This document shows, piece after piece, positions 20,027-33,519 of a stretch of DNA of 64,000 bases. Each line of letters opens with the position of its first letter. Position 1 is the stretch's first letter. The notes under the pieces are model-generated. The model was given only the letters and a program-made list of their open reading frames with translations, made no database searches and was not told where the DNA came from. Source of the DNA: Anthoceros angustus (taxonomy: Eukaryota; Streptophyta; Anthocerotopsida; Anthocerotales; Anthocerotaceae). The translations under genes were made by a program, and so were the position numbers. The stretch covers positions 186,001 through 250,000 of the forward strand of contig VJWM01000202.1 of the NCBI GenBank assembly GCA_010909165.1, given 5' to 3'.

Positions 20027-23000
20027 TCAGAGGCAGCAGCTGAGTGTGCCGTAAACCGGAAGTACCTCGATGTCGTTGGTACGTACGTGACAACACCGCA
20101 AAATCAAAATCTAGAACCTCACAGGCGATGTCTGTGCAACGAAGGATACAGACAACAAATTAGCTGCATACAAGGGCCGAGTCTCTGAGAAGCGTTCATT
20201 TGTATGACTTACCTTTAAGTTCCAAATATCTGTTGCATATTCCTCGATGGTCCGATCACTACTGAAACGTCCCATTTTGGCTGTACTGATCTGCAACATT
20301 CCAAGACAGCTATGAGATGGGATAATGTGACACGCATGAGACCCCGGCATGACTTTTACAGCGAACAATTACTCTCTCAATTTACACCTACAATGCATCG
20401 TCGCGTCCATTCTGATGTGTTCACAAAGAGATGGTCCACTGCAACCTGTCAATTTTAAACCAGGTCAGCAGCAGCTTACCTTCATTCTAGGAGAAAGGAT
20501 TCACTTTTCAACATTTGACATCGGAAAGCCAAAAAAGGGCACACTGAATCACATGCTCATCGATATATGAAGGCCAGTCATGGTTGAGCAAGTAAAAGTC
20601 GTTCCCATTCAGGAGAGAGTCTAACAATGGTTGGAAGGTGGCAACATCACCAAACATGCCAGACTCGATCAACCGGAACACCTGTACACAAGCACAACAG
20701 TAAGATCTGTCAGCTCAAAGTAGCCGGAATGGAAAGAAATCCTGCTGTCTTCCAAGGCAGCAAGTTTATGGACCATTGACATCACCTGTATTAGGCGCTC
20801 ATCCATTGCGACATCGTGGGCTTTCATAGCAAGTCGAATGCTGTCAGTCTCATCTGCACGAGCTCCAAAAATGAACATATTCGCATTACCAATTGCATCC
20901 GCAATTTCGATATTTGCACCGTCCATAGTACCAATGATCAGTCCACCATTCATGGCAAATTTCATGTTTGACGTTCCACTGGCTTCCATCCCTGCTGTAG
21001 AGATATGCTGAGATATGTCACTGGCTGGAATGACAGCCTGGCCAACCAGAAGTGTGTCAAATTCTCCTGCGGACTTGCTGTCCAAGGTAGGCACTATGAC
21101 AGGGGTGACAAATGAGGCCATGTACCTCAGCAATGGAAACACTGTAGTTCGGGATGAAGACAACCTTCAGCAAATCCCCAACTTCAGGGTCATTATTGAC
21201 CTGTTCAGCAACCCTGAGCCAAGCACATACATCATGACAGCTGTGGCGAACATAGGTGGTTTAACAAGATACCAAAGCGACTTTCGCCTAAGAAGCCAAG
21301 ACAGATAAGTGAAAGCCATGCTCGTCCCTGATAATATTCAGTCACAGCTAGGCATGCCTTGGAAGAATCATTCTTAATGTCTATTTACACTGCTATAGCT
21401 ACGTACCCATTGATGAGATGAATGATGCACTTCGCAAGATAGTAGCCTGGCGCTGCTTTGCCAGCAAAAATGACAACGCGCGGCACCATGGCTGCCACCT
21501 CAGATGCTGTGCTATTCTGTTCCGCACAAGAAATGGAAAATGGTAAGGCATGGAGACCACATTTGGCATCAGAATTCAGCACTCCAATAGGACGTTAACA
21601 GGTTTTGCACCTTGATTGTGTGAAGCCGATGGATAACACTTAAAATATTCAGCAGTTGGCGCTTGTATTCATGAATGCGCTTGATATGTACATCAAACAG
21701 TGCCTTTTCATCAACCTGTGAACGCTCAACACAATCAATCATGCTGAAGACATGCGAATATAACATGGGTTAGGGGACCTGCACAGAAGATATCACGGAA
21801 TGAACCGTACCTCCACTCCAACTAACCGCCTGATAAGATTGGCCAACCGTCTTTTATTCTGGAGCTTTGCATTTTGCCACTCCCTTTGCAACTCCACTTT
21901 TGTGGAAAACCTCAACAACCCCTATAAACAAGGGCCAGCTCAGTCCAATTTAACCTCTTCAAGTGATCAGCTGAGAGACAGAGACAGCTATGGTAACCAC
22001 ATGAAGGGATGTCATTCAAGATAATCACATGTAGGAGATCAAGCCTTGAGATCCAGCGATCTGTCTCAAGCCATTTGCTTATGACCTGATCCAGATAATT
22101 GTTGACGGTCAGATAGCTGGAATTCAGGCAATGCAGATGCTTGCTTAGAAATCTAGGTTTCCTGCATGTGTTCAGTACCTGACTCAAACAAGGATTGGCG
22201 ATGTGGATCCACCTGCGAGGGGTTACTCCATTCGTTTTATTTTGGAACTTACCGGGTGTGAGCTCCACAAACGCAGGGAATAGACGAGTTTTAACCAGGC
22301 CAGAATGTATTTCTGCAACACCATTTACTGTATGAGACCCGACCGTTGCGAGAATAGCCATCCGAACCATCTTCGGATAACTTTCCTCAATAATGCTCAT
22401 CTTGCCAAGTCTTTCCGAGTCCTCTCCCCATTTATTCTTCACTGCCTGCAAAGTAACACGTTAGGAAACTAAACGCAGATGCAACATAAAGTGGTGTCCC
22501 AACATGCAGAGACAATACCTGCAGGTGACGGTAGTTGATTTCATATATTATTTGCAGGTGACGAGGAAGCAATATTTCAAAAAGAGGGACAGACCACTTT
22601 TCCAGTGCTTCTGGAAGAATCGTGTGATTTGTATATGCAAAGGTTCTAGTTGTAATTGACCAAGCATCATCCCACTCCATATGCTGCACATCACCAAACC
22701 AGATTTAGACAATGGGTGGCAACATGACGTCCTCCCACGGCTGGTCAAGAATGACACACCTCTTCATCCAGTAAAAGTCGCATAAGCTCTGGAATTGCGA
22801 TAGTTGGATGAGTGTCATTTAGTTGCACCGCAACCTTTGTGTGCAACTCCTGCAGACTTCTACCTGTCGCCTTGTATCTAGAGACTATATCCTGAGAATG
22901 AGTCAACCTTAGTGCAATTCAAATCCTCCCTCAATATAAACTTTTCTTCCGATTGACAATCACAAAACTGCAGAGTACATTGAACAGGAGAGGAAGCTAA

Positions 23001-24521
23001 ACCTACAGCTTACTTGCAGACTGGCTGAAACAAAGAAGAATTGCTGCTTCAAACGCAATTCCTTGCCTGCATCAGTATTATCATTGGGGTAGAGTACGCT
23101 GCTTATTGCCTCAGCTCGGTCTCGGGCCTGGACAGCTAGGGTGTGCTGTCCAGCGTTGAATGCTTGGAGATTGAATTCCTCAGACGGTCGACTGCACACA
23201 ACTTGTAACCAGTTAGTCGAGAAGCAACAGGCCTTTTCCTAACTTCATGCTGGTAGATTGAACTAGGCTACCTGTCCCAAAGCCGCAGTGTGTTGGTGTT
23301 ATATGTACCATATCCTGGAACGGGAGTGTCATATGCCACTGCTCTGATCACCTCACCTCCTTCCCAGTCAAACCGCACACCGCTACCACTTGTTGAGCAT
23401 GTTACCGTCCCATAAAATCTTACTGGGTACTGCACATTAATACGCTCTATCTCCCATGGGTTCCCATCTTTCAGCCAATAATCTGGTTTCTCAACTTGCT
23501 TGTTTTCCATGATTGTCTGTTCAAACAAGCCGTATTTATAACGGATTCCATACCTGCAGTCAGAGGTTCCTTATCAGTCGCAGAACGTAACAACAACATT
23601 TTGAGATGACCAGCTATGGCAGCCCCAACACAACAAGCCACGTTCTCAAGCTAAGCAGCAGGAATATTTTGGCAAAGATGTACATAGGGAGAACAAACCC
23701 AGAAACAGCTGCACCCACCCCCAGGCAGGGTAGTTGAGTGTTGCCAACGAGTCCAGGAAGCATGCTGCGAGACGACCAAGACCCCCATTTCCAAGACCGG
23801 GGTCCTTCTCCTCCTCTGCCTACAGCTTTGACAAGTCAAGTCTGTGCCAGGGAAGCCTTCCAACTTGAAGATAAACCTGATGCATTGCTTACCGTTTCCT
23901 CAAGAACATAGCCTAGGCGCTTCAACACCTCCGAGTAGGGACCCTGCCATGCCAGGGAGGGGTTTAGCCCAAATCATGGTTTACAAAGAAGGCTCAAGAC
24001 TAGGGTTAGAGTGCAATGTACGAAAGCAACATGGTGCTCTCGACTACATACCTGCACACCGAGATTCGAGATCGCATTCAGAAGCGTTCGTCCCATCAAA
24101 AACTCCAGCGACAGGTAGTAAACTCTCTTGTCATCCTGCAAAACAGGTAAACGGTCTCACCAACTTTGGCTCCACACACCGATATGCTCCATCCCCGAAC
24201 TTTTGTGGCAAAGAATTGCCGTACAAGAGGACAGGAAAGTGACACCTGCTGTGCATAATGTAGCTCCGTATCAATCCAGCGCTCGATAAGGTGATCCCTC
24301 ACACTTTGCGCCGTAGCTCGGTACAGAACTGGGGGAGTGAGAGGGGCCGCACGATGAGCGAGCGTGATATGCGTGTGGTACAGCAACGACTGCTGCAGCG
24401 TGTCATCTTCCTCCCCCGCCTGCGCCACAGGCCTGGGCGGCACGGTGATGGCATCTCCATTGCTCACATGGTGCTGGTGCTGGTCCCGGGAGCGCTGGCT
24501 GCCCCTCTGGTGGCTGGCCAT
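20027..24521 (-). CDS. PHS2: Alpha-1,4-glucan phosphorylase, cytosolic (PHS2-like) type
   Basis: Nineteen exons on the minus strand join in phase to about 850 residues, close to the roughly 840 of plant cytosolic phosphorylase. The enzyme removes glucose-1-phosphate from glucan ends with phosphate and pyridoxal phosphate. Landmarks are [101 protein letters not shown] (cofactor Lys in SNMKF) and [16 protein letters not shown]. The N-terminus ([18 protein letters not shown]) does not look like a transit peptide, and the long insert typical of the plastid form is absent, hence the cytosolic call. Introns are short, many under 120 bp. The last exon (about 20065-20027, encoding [12 protein letters not shown]) is the least certain part. 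Confidence 0.93.
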
Positions 24522-26765
24522 GGTTTCTCCACCACCTCACGCACGCACTCTCTCGCTTCTTCTTCCTCTACACACCAGCCCAGCTACTAATAGATGCAGG
24601 AAGCAGCATTCCACGCTGTGAAGCAAATTCCGCTCAGCGCCGAGATTGAAGCAAGCACAGGAGCACTGCAGCCCACCAAACCTCCAGGAATCCAGGCTGC
24701 CTGCCCGACTAATCAGCTCCAACCCGCGGATCTCATAGACTGCCCGGGCATCGCCCACCAACAGCGATGTAGACGATGAAGAAGAAGCCGAGCGCCTGTG
24801 CCCGACAATGCGGGAGGATCAGATCCGAGGCAGCGGGGGAGCGGTGGACAGGTGTCGATGAGGTGCCCGTGGCCATGGAGCCCGCAGCCGCAGAGACAAG
24901 TGGTGCTGCTGGAGTGTTCAGACGATAGCGATCGACACCAGCAGTTTCCGCTTCCCAGGTTTGGTCCCCTGCCTTGCTACTGGCCAAACGGTTGTACAAA
25001 ATGCTATTCCTGCTTACACCAAGCCTGCCCACTGCCCAGCTCTCCTCCAGGCTCCACACATAGTAACCTGCGCTGGTGTCAGCTGGACAGTGCGGTCCGA
25101 ACTTCCCAAGTCTTGTTACTGTGCAGATCGCGGGATCTGTCTCTACCTGCGTGCCGGGCCGCTGCGGTGTGTGACCCAGTTCCAACCAACTGCAGTGACA
25201 ATACACTACGAGGCCTGCATCAGAAAGCTCGCAAGCTCGGATCTTTGTCAGGCTGTGCTGTCTTCTTTCTGGGGAGTGGCGAGGCACCGAAGGAGGTGCA
25301 TCACAGTCAGGTGACGTAGTTGCACTTGTTTACTCATCTCCGGAATCCGGATCTGCTGCGGACAGGCCCGAGAGGCAGGTGTGACGCTGTCTGCTGCAGG
25401 TCTAGTTGACGATGGAGGACCTGGCACAGTTTCACACGCCAGGCTTTATGCATGTGCGGGATCAGGGAGATTCGACTGCGTGCTTCTGGACCGGATGTAT
25501 CTGCAGTCTTGCATTGTTTTTTCTTGTTCGTTGCAGTGTGAGCCGCTGATGTCCATCATCCGCCCCATGTCGAACAGGATCGGTGACGGAGGAAGGCTAC
25601 ACGGCTTCAGTCCTGATGGCAGCCGGTATCCGCAGATTCTAGGTCAGGAAGAAGGGACTATGGAAGCCCGAGGCGGTCAGTTACCTGTACGATCGGCAGC
25701 AGTAGCCCAGCGGGGCCAGCTGAGTGACCCTCACAGATGTGCGGTCACCGCTAGGCTACTGCTGCAGATCAGACAAAGTAAGTGATGTGGTGAGAGCAAA
25801 CGGGAAGGAGGGTCCGGGTGATCATACCATATCTTGGGAGAAGCATACTCAACTGAGGGCTGGGGCCGAGGGCCTCAAATAGGAGGAGGGGCTGTGAGTT
25901 GGTTGCTACCATGCTCACATAGCACGCCTTGGCATGCTCCAAGCGGCATGAAATCGTCTGGCAGCAAAGCCGGTCTCATCAGATGCGGGAAGTCTCGATA
26001 GTGGTGAGACTCATCAGAGGAAAGTATACTAAGCACCCTCCAAGGTGTGATCAGCTGGGACTTAAGTCAAGTCGAGAACTTCAGCAGTGTGCAGTCGGTT
26101 GTCCACAGGAGCCATATCATACACTGTGGATCAGATAGGCTTGTCGTATGAACAGGAAGTTGGGAGTCGCTAGAGCTTTCCCCGGAACTCCTGGGCATCT
26201 TCGTAGTCTGGCATTGTGTATGCACGATGAAGACATCTTGTCCTAGTTAAGAATCAATCATGGTGCACTGATTGGGAAGAGCACACGCGGCAAGTTGGAT
26301 ATGGTCAAGCCCTTGTTTCTTCGTTGTATGGACTTGGCTCCGGAGGAGAACTGGTCCTCTGCCCGCTTCCCTCTGAACTTCACTCGAAGCAGTGGTGGGC
26401 TCGTGGCTTGTCTTAGGGTCTGGATGCTCTCTTTATTCGCGTGGTAGGCTGTGCGTCTGGTAAGTAGACACCTCTGTGCAGGGTGACTCGCTCCCTGTCT
26501 CATGATTGTTCTCGCCCGCTCAGACTTTCTGTTCTCCTCGGGCTTATTTCTACAAAAGTCTGGTTCTCGAAAAAAAAAGCTGGCAGCTGGTAGTAATTGG
26601 TTTGTACAATATTCTACTACATCTAAGCTGCATTTTTTAATGAACTTTAAATATACTTGAAATATGTTTTCTGTGAACCTTCTCATAAATTCGATGTTTA
26701 AATATTATTATATTTTATTTAAACATGGATGTAAGAACTGGAGTGTAGGTGTCTTATATTTTATT
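24522..26765. other. Intergenic DNA, no recognised gene
   Basis: The first few hundred bases are the probable promoter and 5' UTR of the phosphorylase gene. Beyond that, long open frames exist on both strands near 24730-25320, but they overlap each other, have low-quality composition and match nothing I recognise. No ordered repeat is seen before 26766. Confidence 0.4.
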
Positions 26766-27032
26766 AAAACACGGGTATAGGAGCATAGGTGTCTAAAACA
26801 CGGGTATAGGAGCATAGGTGTCTTCCGGATGTTAGGACTGTATCATGAGAATGAGGTCTATATCGCGGGAGGTAAGACTACACCATGGGAGTTATCGGAC
26901 CAAATTCCTTCCAATGTGCAGCCCAAGGACTTGGCGCGGTGACAAGCATCCCTCCCCACCATGGGAGTTATCGGCCCAGATTCCTTCGAATGTGCAGCCC
27001 AAGGACTTGGCGCGGTGACAAGCATCCCTCCC
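26766..27032. repeat. Short tandem repeats (29-bp and 76-bp units)
   Basis: A 29-bp unit (AAAACACGGGTATAGGAGCA onward) starts at 26766 and 26795. A 76-bp unit (CACCATGGGAGTTATCGG onward) starts at 26881 and 26957. Related GGGAGTTAGG / GGGTGTTAGG sequences occur again at 28190-28285, on the other side of the adjacent retrotransposon. Confidence 0.85.
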
Positions 27033-27039
27033 TGTCGCT

Positions 27040-28190
27040 TTCACGGGCGCAGGTCTTTTGGCAATGGAGGCCTCGGCGCCAGCGGCTTTTCTAGGAAGCT
27101 GGGTCCTCTCGGCCCCAATTTTGGCATCTCGCTTACTTATCTGAGAGAGCAGCATTTTGGAGAATTTCGTCGCAGGAGTTGAGGAGGGGTGCTTCCCCCT
27201 CCAAGTGTCTCTAAAGTCGGCTAGGGACCTCTTACCCTCTCTGGCCATGCAGGCCATGCCTTCTTTTTCTTCGTTTCTCGCAGATGGGTTTCAGGGGTTG
27301 CAGGCTTCTCTCCAGGAGAAGCATTATGGGCAGGTGCTGCAGGGTCTTCTTCTGGATTCTTCTATTCCTCGTCCCACTAGAGCTCGCTTTTGCTCTTGCT
27401 CAGGGAAGGGTGCAGGTTCCTGGGCTCTTGGCCCGCCCTTACATCCAAGCGTTCTGAATCGCACCAGCTTCTTTTTCTACTGCGATGAGGTTTTGCCTCG
27501 GTCTAGTCCAACCACTAGCGTGTTCTCTTCCGGCCTGCTTCTGTGGGGCCTCCATCGATGACCTTGGGGCCCATTTAGTGTGTTGTTTAATGGGTGGACA
27601 ACGTATGCTTACACATGACACCGTTCGAGACGCCATGTTCTCGATGGCCAAGGAGAGCGGTTTCTTCCCTTTCAAGGAGCGGCAATATACTATGCTCAAT
27701 GGCGATCAAAGCTAACCTTTTCTTGATGCGGGGGACGAGGCCCATGCAGCAAGGTCACATTTTCATCCCCCTTGCCATTGAAACCCATGGGGCCCTGGGA
27801 AAGGTTTTTTCTCGTTTTATCAAGGAGTGCGCAACGGCCTACCACAACGACAGGGGCGGGGTTGGCCTCTCCCTTTCCAGTGTTGTGGCATATTTCAGGC
27901 AATGGGTTTTCATCGCCTTGCAAAGGGCATTGGCCAGCGCCATCTTTAGGATGATCACGAGTGCTGGAGACGCGGCATCAGCGGCACCAGTGGTAAATAG
28001 GCCCTTCCCTATCTCGGACGGCGACATCTTCGGGGCGGTTGGGGGTTATAGGGAAGATTAGTGTGGGGGCATGCCCCCCCTCCCCCCCCACTCCCCCTGG
28101 CCTGGTGCCCCGTTGTGGGTTGTCCCCTTTCGCCTCGGGGTAGATGGGATTTCTCATCTCGTTCTTTTTATAAAGTCTCCACATTATCAT
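27040..28190 (+). mobile_element. Non-LTR retrotransposon 3' half, frame-broken (copy 2)
   Basis: In element order on the plus strand it contains EKHYGQVLQGLLLDSSIPRP, the segment SGKGAGSW followed by LGPPLHPS, a zinc-binding-like block with DLGAHLVCC, GGQRMLTHDTVRDAMFSMAK, then FPFKERQYTMLNG and the C-terminal domain FIPLAIETHG, FIKECATAYHNDRGGVG and ALQRALASAIF. The 3' tail is GTAGATGGGATTTCTCATCT followed by CGTTCTTTTTATAAAGTCTCCACA, matching copy 1. At least two frame changes are present and the RT palm lies outside the fragment. The nucleotide match to copy 1 in the C-terminal part is high. Confidence 0.7.
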
Positions 28191-30289
28191 CATGGGAGTT
28201 AGGACTATAGCATTGGTGTTTCTTGTTTTTAGCATGGGTGTTAGGAGTGTAGTATGGGTGTTAGAGTGTAGCATGGGAATTAGGCCTTTAAGGGCAAGAG
28301 CTCAAAAGGCAAGACTTAAGAGGAATTGAACTCATTTAGATCAGGATCAGTTAATGTTACATTAAGATTTAAATTAAAATTAAATTGAACTATAAATATT
28401 TGATAGTTAAAGCATCTTAAAAAAAATAAGCATATGGTAGATAACAAATCTGAGAAACAAAATTTAAGTAAACGATAGTTAGAGCATCTGAGAAACAAAA
28501 AAGACCACATGTGAAGAACCTAAATAATGTGTATCCCGACCATGTAGCATCTTAAGGTTGCAGCAGTTTATTCCAAAAAGCGTTCGGACCAACACTTGCT
28601 ATGAAGGACCTAAAAGTTTTACTTGTTAGCGTGTGTGACAATATGAGCAAAGCTTATGGTTGTCCTCTAAATGTTTTATTGGATCTTAAATATGACCAAA
28701 GGTAGTCGGTGCAACAGGGCTGAAAGCGCACAACTTTGAGCAGGACTTTCCAAATCACCATTTCATCAAAAAAAAGAAAAAAACTTCCGCTATTATAGAA
28801 TTTAAGGCTGTTAGTATCTATGGTGCACAAGTAATAAAAAAATGCCCCATGAAGGGGACTAGAACTAGCATGTCTAGATCGTAGCACTTCTGTTGTCGCG
28901 ACATCTTCTCACGAAAGGTAGCAATGACAACACCAATTATAGGAGAGGTGCAACATTCTTTCACATATGTGGAAATTTAAGTAGTTTAAAGGTGGAAATG
29001 ATTTCTTCATTTTACAGCTAGTCATATTTTATTACTCCTCGGATGACAAGGTACTTAGGTTTAAAGAGTTCAAATACTTCTCTATCATCTAGAATAAAAC
29101 TGCCTAAAGAATCGCACTTTTTCCTTGCGGTGATAACTATGTGGTATATTAAATTATTCATATATCCGCAATTTTTTGCCCGTCGTTTGTCCCGTTCAAC
29201 GCAATCCTTGTTTTGGTTTTGGATTGCTCGTATCCCAGGTTTTGTCTGTAGGGTCCTTATTTTTATTATCAGCTTACCTTGTTTAATTTTTGTTTTTCAT
29301 AGTCTTTTATTATAGTAAGGCTCTTTGTGTTCTCTCCCTGTTTGTGAGAGATTTTGTTAGTTTCAAGAGCTTTCAATTGTGTATGGATGTACAAATCAGG
29401 AGCTTACTTAAGGCTGTATGCGTGGGAAAAGGATTTATGTTTATCGGTTTCCATCTTTACAAAAGCGTGCTATTCTTTCAATAGATCGTTCCGGGCGTGC
29501 AAAATTATCAAACAGCCACTTGTTGCCACAGCTGCATAGGTTGGATCATAGTTTTGCCCGTTTGACAAGTGGAGAGTAGCATGTGAAGTGGCGAGTGAAC
29601 ACCCAACTTGGATTGGCTTGATCTCCCTTGGATTAGGTTGGAATTTGAATTGTCTTGTTCCTTTATTGGGAATAAATTGTGCAATCACCCTCTAATTCCC
29701 ATGTCTAAGCAATATATAAATACATAGGCCTAATCTATAAAGAGACATTGCGAGCGCGGAGGATACATGACAAAAACCTATACCTGACATGTTTAGCTTC
29801 TTTAGTGATAGAAAACCTTTACATAGATAAGAATTGAAGCTTAAAATAGGTGGAAAGGGCCTGCAATAGCTTAAGAAAGATATGAATGGTCTCATCTACA
29901 TCAGACAATGTGAAAGAAAAACTCTCTGGCGTATCATAAGTTGAAGTACTACGCTCTTAGAAAATCCAATGTCTTATGGCAGCTACAAATTGTGGAAGTT
30001 AAATGTCAACTTTAACGATTTAGAAACGCCAACCTACCGTCGGGTTAGAAAAGAAGCATGTGTTGCATTCATTGGTGACCAAAAACTAGCACCTACACAG
30101 CTCTTTGGAAAAGCTAAATTTTTTGTTTCTCTTGACTTTTGAAAAATAATGGCTAAGCTGTAAGATTTAGAGTTTAGATCTTCCATGAACATAACATATA
30201 GTCGCCCAGTTACCAACCCGAAAGCACCAAAGACAACTAGCAACTTCCCGATGCCCGGAAGCCCCACCCCTAGTACACCGAAAACACCA
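28191..30289. other. AT-rich intergenic DNA
   Basis: Apart from the short GGGTGTTAGG-type repeats at its left edge, no gene or ordered element is visible. Confidence 0.4.
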
Positions 30290-30541
30290 CTAGGGGAGAA
30301 GCAAGAGAAGGCACCAAGCTAACTCGTCTCGGGGGTCAAACGCAAGGCAATCCAAGAGAAGATGGAACGCCAAACGGGCATCATCATGAAGGTGTTGGGG
30401 AAGCCTGCGGAAGATGCGCGAGCATGGAAAGCGGGTTTCAAACATCCCAAGGATGTGATCTAGCTGACCCTGCAACCATTTCCCAGGAAGAAAGAGGGAC
30501 CCTGTGGCGCTACTTTTGCTGACGGCCAGCCGGGCGTGCAC
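30290..30541 (-). mobile_element. Retrotransposon pre-RT segment (fragment)
   Basis: The minus-strand frame reads WLQGQLDHILG, IFRRLPQHLHDDARLAFHL and ELAWCLLLLLP. It aligns with the pre-RT part of copy 1 (WLWAQFDHLLA and FRRLPHQLQDDVRL at about 15300-15400), roughly every second residue being identical. It continues into the AW.L.LLP block usual just upstream of the reverse transcriptase. Nothing of the RT itself follows. Confidence 0.55.
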
Positions 30542-31640
30542 CGGACCTGTGCCGTCGCAATATGGGGTCCGTTCCCAAGGAATGACTGATCCGTTTGCGA
30601 ACGTTTTCTACTCGATACCCTTCGTTGTCGATGCACGATCACTTACCCACGGTCACTTTTGACTCTACACGCCACCGCCCGCGGCTGCGGTTGAGCCACA
30701 CTTCCCGCCACGTCCCTGCTTCTTCCGTCTGGGGTGTGGCCAGCGTTTAAGGACCCGTTCTCGTCCGAAAGCCCTTCCTCCCTTCACTTACCACACTCAC
30801 TCCGTCTCTCCTACCACTCTTGCTCGCACCCAAGGTGCCTAGTTGAAGTTCACGGTCGGGTGTGTGTAGGCTGTAGACCTCTTCGTCGCGTCCACTAGGT
30901 CGTCCCGTCCAGGCTCTACACGCCTTTCTTGGAGTCCGGCTAATCGCGTCCACTCCGGTCCGCCGGCCGCCGAGCCTCTGCCCTGGAAGAGCAGGGATCC
31001 CGAGTCCTTCGCACCTGCACTCACCACCCTACGTTTAGGGTCCATCACCAGGACCTGGATCAGTCTCTCCAGAGTAGTCTACCTGCTCAGTGACTCGGGA
31101 CTCGCGTTAGCACTGGACACACAAGGGCCTGCAAATGTAACGCGGCATCCCCTGAAAGAAAGAGCCCTTTACTAGAATGGCAACCTCCCTTTTGTACTAC
31201 GTTCTGAGGGAGCGCCTTTATTACACCCCTAATTCATGCTAATGACCAGCTCACTATGCCCAAGCAAGTGGTTCTCCACTTTCGGCATTTCTCTACCTAC
31301 GTCTACGGTGGTGGGGCTGTGGTTGACTGCGATTTCCCCTTAGTGCTGGCAGCCCAATCCCGAGCTCTGGCACCTGCGGGGCACCCAATCGGATGATCCG
31401 TGACCCCCGGAGTCCCGCAGAGGCTCTTCCGCTACCCCTAATCCTATCGGGCTACGCCACTGGAGGTGGAGTGACAACTTCTGTTACCACTAAATCCTCC
31501 TCGCTGTCCACTGACGCGCTGGTGGGACCCGTTGCTCGGTCCGTCTGGAGCCCGCTCTTCCTGGGCTGGTCGAGGCTGACCCTCAACCCCCCTTACCTCT
31601 ACCCCCAAGGTCCGAACTACTGGGTTCGTTCCCTCGACCT
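30542..31640. other. GC-rich region without a supportable gene
   Basis: Short open frames rich in Arg, Pro and Gly occur on both strands. This is a compositional effect of high GC. It probably belongs to the same degenerate element as the coiled-coil region to the right. Confidence 0.35.
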
Positions 31641-31748
31641 GAGTCTGGACCTCGGGGTTCGTCCTCTCCTCCTAAGTCCGGACCTCGGGGTCGGTCCTCT
31701 CCTCCTGAGTCCGGACCTCGGGGTCGGTCCTCTCCTCCTGAGTCCGGT
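31641..31748. repeat. 33-bp tandem repeat (3 copies)
   Basis: GACCTCGGGGT begins at 31648, 31681 and 31714. The period of 33 keeps frame, so all reading frames show 11-residue repeats such as EERTDPEVRTQ on the minus strand. Confidence 0.95.
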
Positions 31749-32145
31749 TTGCTGGACTCGGGTCTTCCACCAGCCTCCGGACGTCCAGGTCCGGAGCCTC
31801 TCCCAAGGGTCTGGCTTCCAAGCCCGGACCCACTCTCCCTTCATCCCCCTGCGTCGTTTCCTCCGGCGCTCTATCCCCTACCCCTTCCTCCGGGGCTCTC
31901 CTTTCCACGCCCTCCTCCGGAGCTCTCTCTTCTACGCCCCTCCCTTCAAGCGTTGGATGCGACGGACCTACCTCTGGTCTTGTCGCATCCGCCGCTCCAC
32001 CCTCCTCTAGCCGGCGTCCATTCTTTGGGTCCTCCTCGCTGCTGCTCTCGTCACCGAACAGGGCTCCCAGATTCCCTGTGGCTGCGCTCTCCCCTAGGCG
32101 TTTGTCTCTCCAGGCCCCCTCCGACTCCTCTGGCGGTCCTTCAAT

Positions 32146-33075
32146 CTAAGCAGCTTGATATCGCTCCTCGCCTTCGAGCTCCGGCGTGATGTCAGCTAAG
32201 TCGAGTCGACACGGTGAATGGCCTCCTCCACATGGGCTCGGAGCACTCGATACTCCTGCCTCAAGAGATTCTCCGGTAGCTAGGCGTGCCTGGTCGCTTG
32301 TTACGCCGTTCCCATCGCGAGGTCGTCCAACCTGGTCATGGCCGCATCTCGTGAAGCCGTTAAGGTGGCTTCCGCCACCTCCTGGAGTCGTTGCTTCTCG
32401 TTGGCGCGTTCCTCCTGCTGCTGCTTTTGCAACTCTGCCAGCTTCCCGGCCATGGATTGGAGTTCTCCCTCTGCCTTCCGTAGGCGGATCAGCAGCTTCT
32501 GCTCCTCCCTCAACGCCCTTTCCTGCTCCGTCATTCTTCTTCAGGGCCGCCATGTCCTGCTCCAGCCGTCCAGGTAGTTCCGCCCGACGTCTAGTATTGT
32601 CCAGCTCTCTTTCAAGCTCGACGACGTCTTGCTCCTTGTTGCGCCAGCGACCTTCCTCCACCCTCAAGCAGAGCTGGAGTCGCTTTATCTCCCGCTCATG
32701 GTCTCCGATCCTCCCTTGGAGAAGCCCATTCCGTTCTTCTACTACCCGGAGTCGCAGCTCCAGAGTCTCCTTTTGACCTTCCACCTCCTGGCGCCCTCCT
32801 TCCATCTCCTGAAGCTGCAGCCGGAGATCTCCCAACTCCCTGTTTTGCACTTCCATTTCTTCGCCATGGGCCACGCGCCCTTGCTCTGTGGCCGCCTGCT
32901 CCATCTTCAGGCTTGCTGTGGCTGCTCCTGCTGCCTCCTCCATCGATTCCGATCCCGGTGGTAGTGGTCCCGGTCGGTCTTGGCTGTGGCCTCCGCCTCC
33001 CTCGCCTCCTTCAGCTGCGCCTCCAACGCTTGGCTCTTGCGCGCCGCTGCCAACTCCCTAGCTTCCTCCGCTGTA
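32146..33075 (-). pseudogene. Broken coiled-coil protein, probably retroelement gag-like
   Basis: On the minus strand a long Glu/Gln/Arg/Leu-rich coiled coil is spread over at least three frames. It starts with ELAAARKSQALEAQLKEARE near 33060, shifts frame near 32940 to NRELGDLRLQLQEMEGG and similar heptads, then shifts again near 32530 into EEQKLLIRLRKAEGEL and a long Glu-rich helix ending at about 32301. The 5' end stops abruptly at AT-rich DNA near 33080. Downstream sequence is low-complexity and Pro/Arg-rich. No protease, integrase or RT is present. Gag-like coiled coils of plant retroelements look like this, but the family cannot be named. Confidence 0.4.
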
Positions 33076-33519
33076 GGACGATATCACGGTACCGTATATG
33101 TCATGGTAAATGTGTATAGTACGAAGGACGTATTGATAAGGGTATTTATGTGTGGTGGTATTGATGGACGTATTAGTAGTAACTACTAAGTAAAACATGG
33201 TATTCCATAGGGCAAAAGTAAAAGGGCAATGGTAGATGGGGAGGAGGTTTGGTACCAAGCCTAGAAAAGTGTAACAAGACCTTTTTTCGTAACATTTTAG
33301 ATGTTGCAATCTTGTTGATTTCCGAGCCAAAGTGTAACAGGGGCCCAAAAAGTGCTGCAACATGAGTATTACATCCAGTGGTCCAAATCGTAAAATAAAT
33401 TGTGACATAAGCAATTGAAACTCAAAGGAAACAATTATGGGGTACGTAAAATTTATAGAACCTGCAAAAAATTATATATTATTTTATTCATTATTCATTA
33501 TTATTATATATAAAATAGT
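33076..33519. other. AT-rich intergenic DNA
   Basis: No supportable gene or ordered repeat. Confidence 0.4.

Noticed and set aside
24733-25319. Long overlapping open frames on both strands (about 185 and 173 residues)
   Set aside because: They overlap antisense, have poor composition, no recognised domain and no splice context; GC content explains their length.
31393-32010. Plus-strand 205-residue Leu/Pro-rich frame
   Set aside because: Repeats of LLLSPDLGVGP arise from the 33-bp tandem repeat; the composition is that of GC-rich noncoding DNA.
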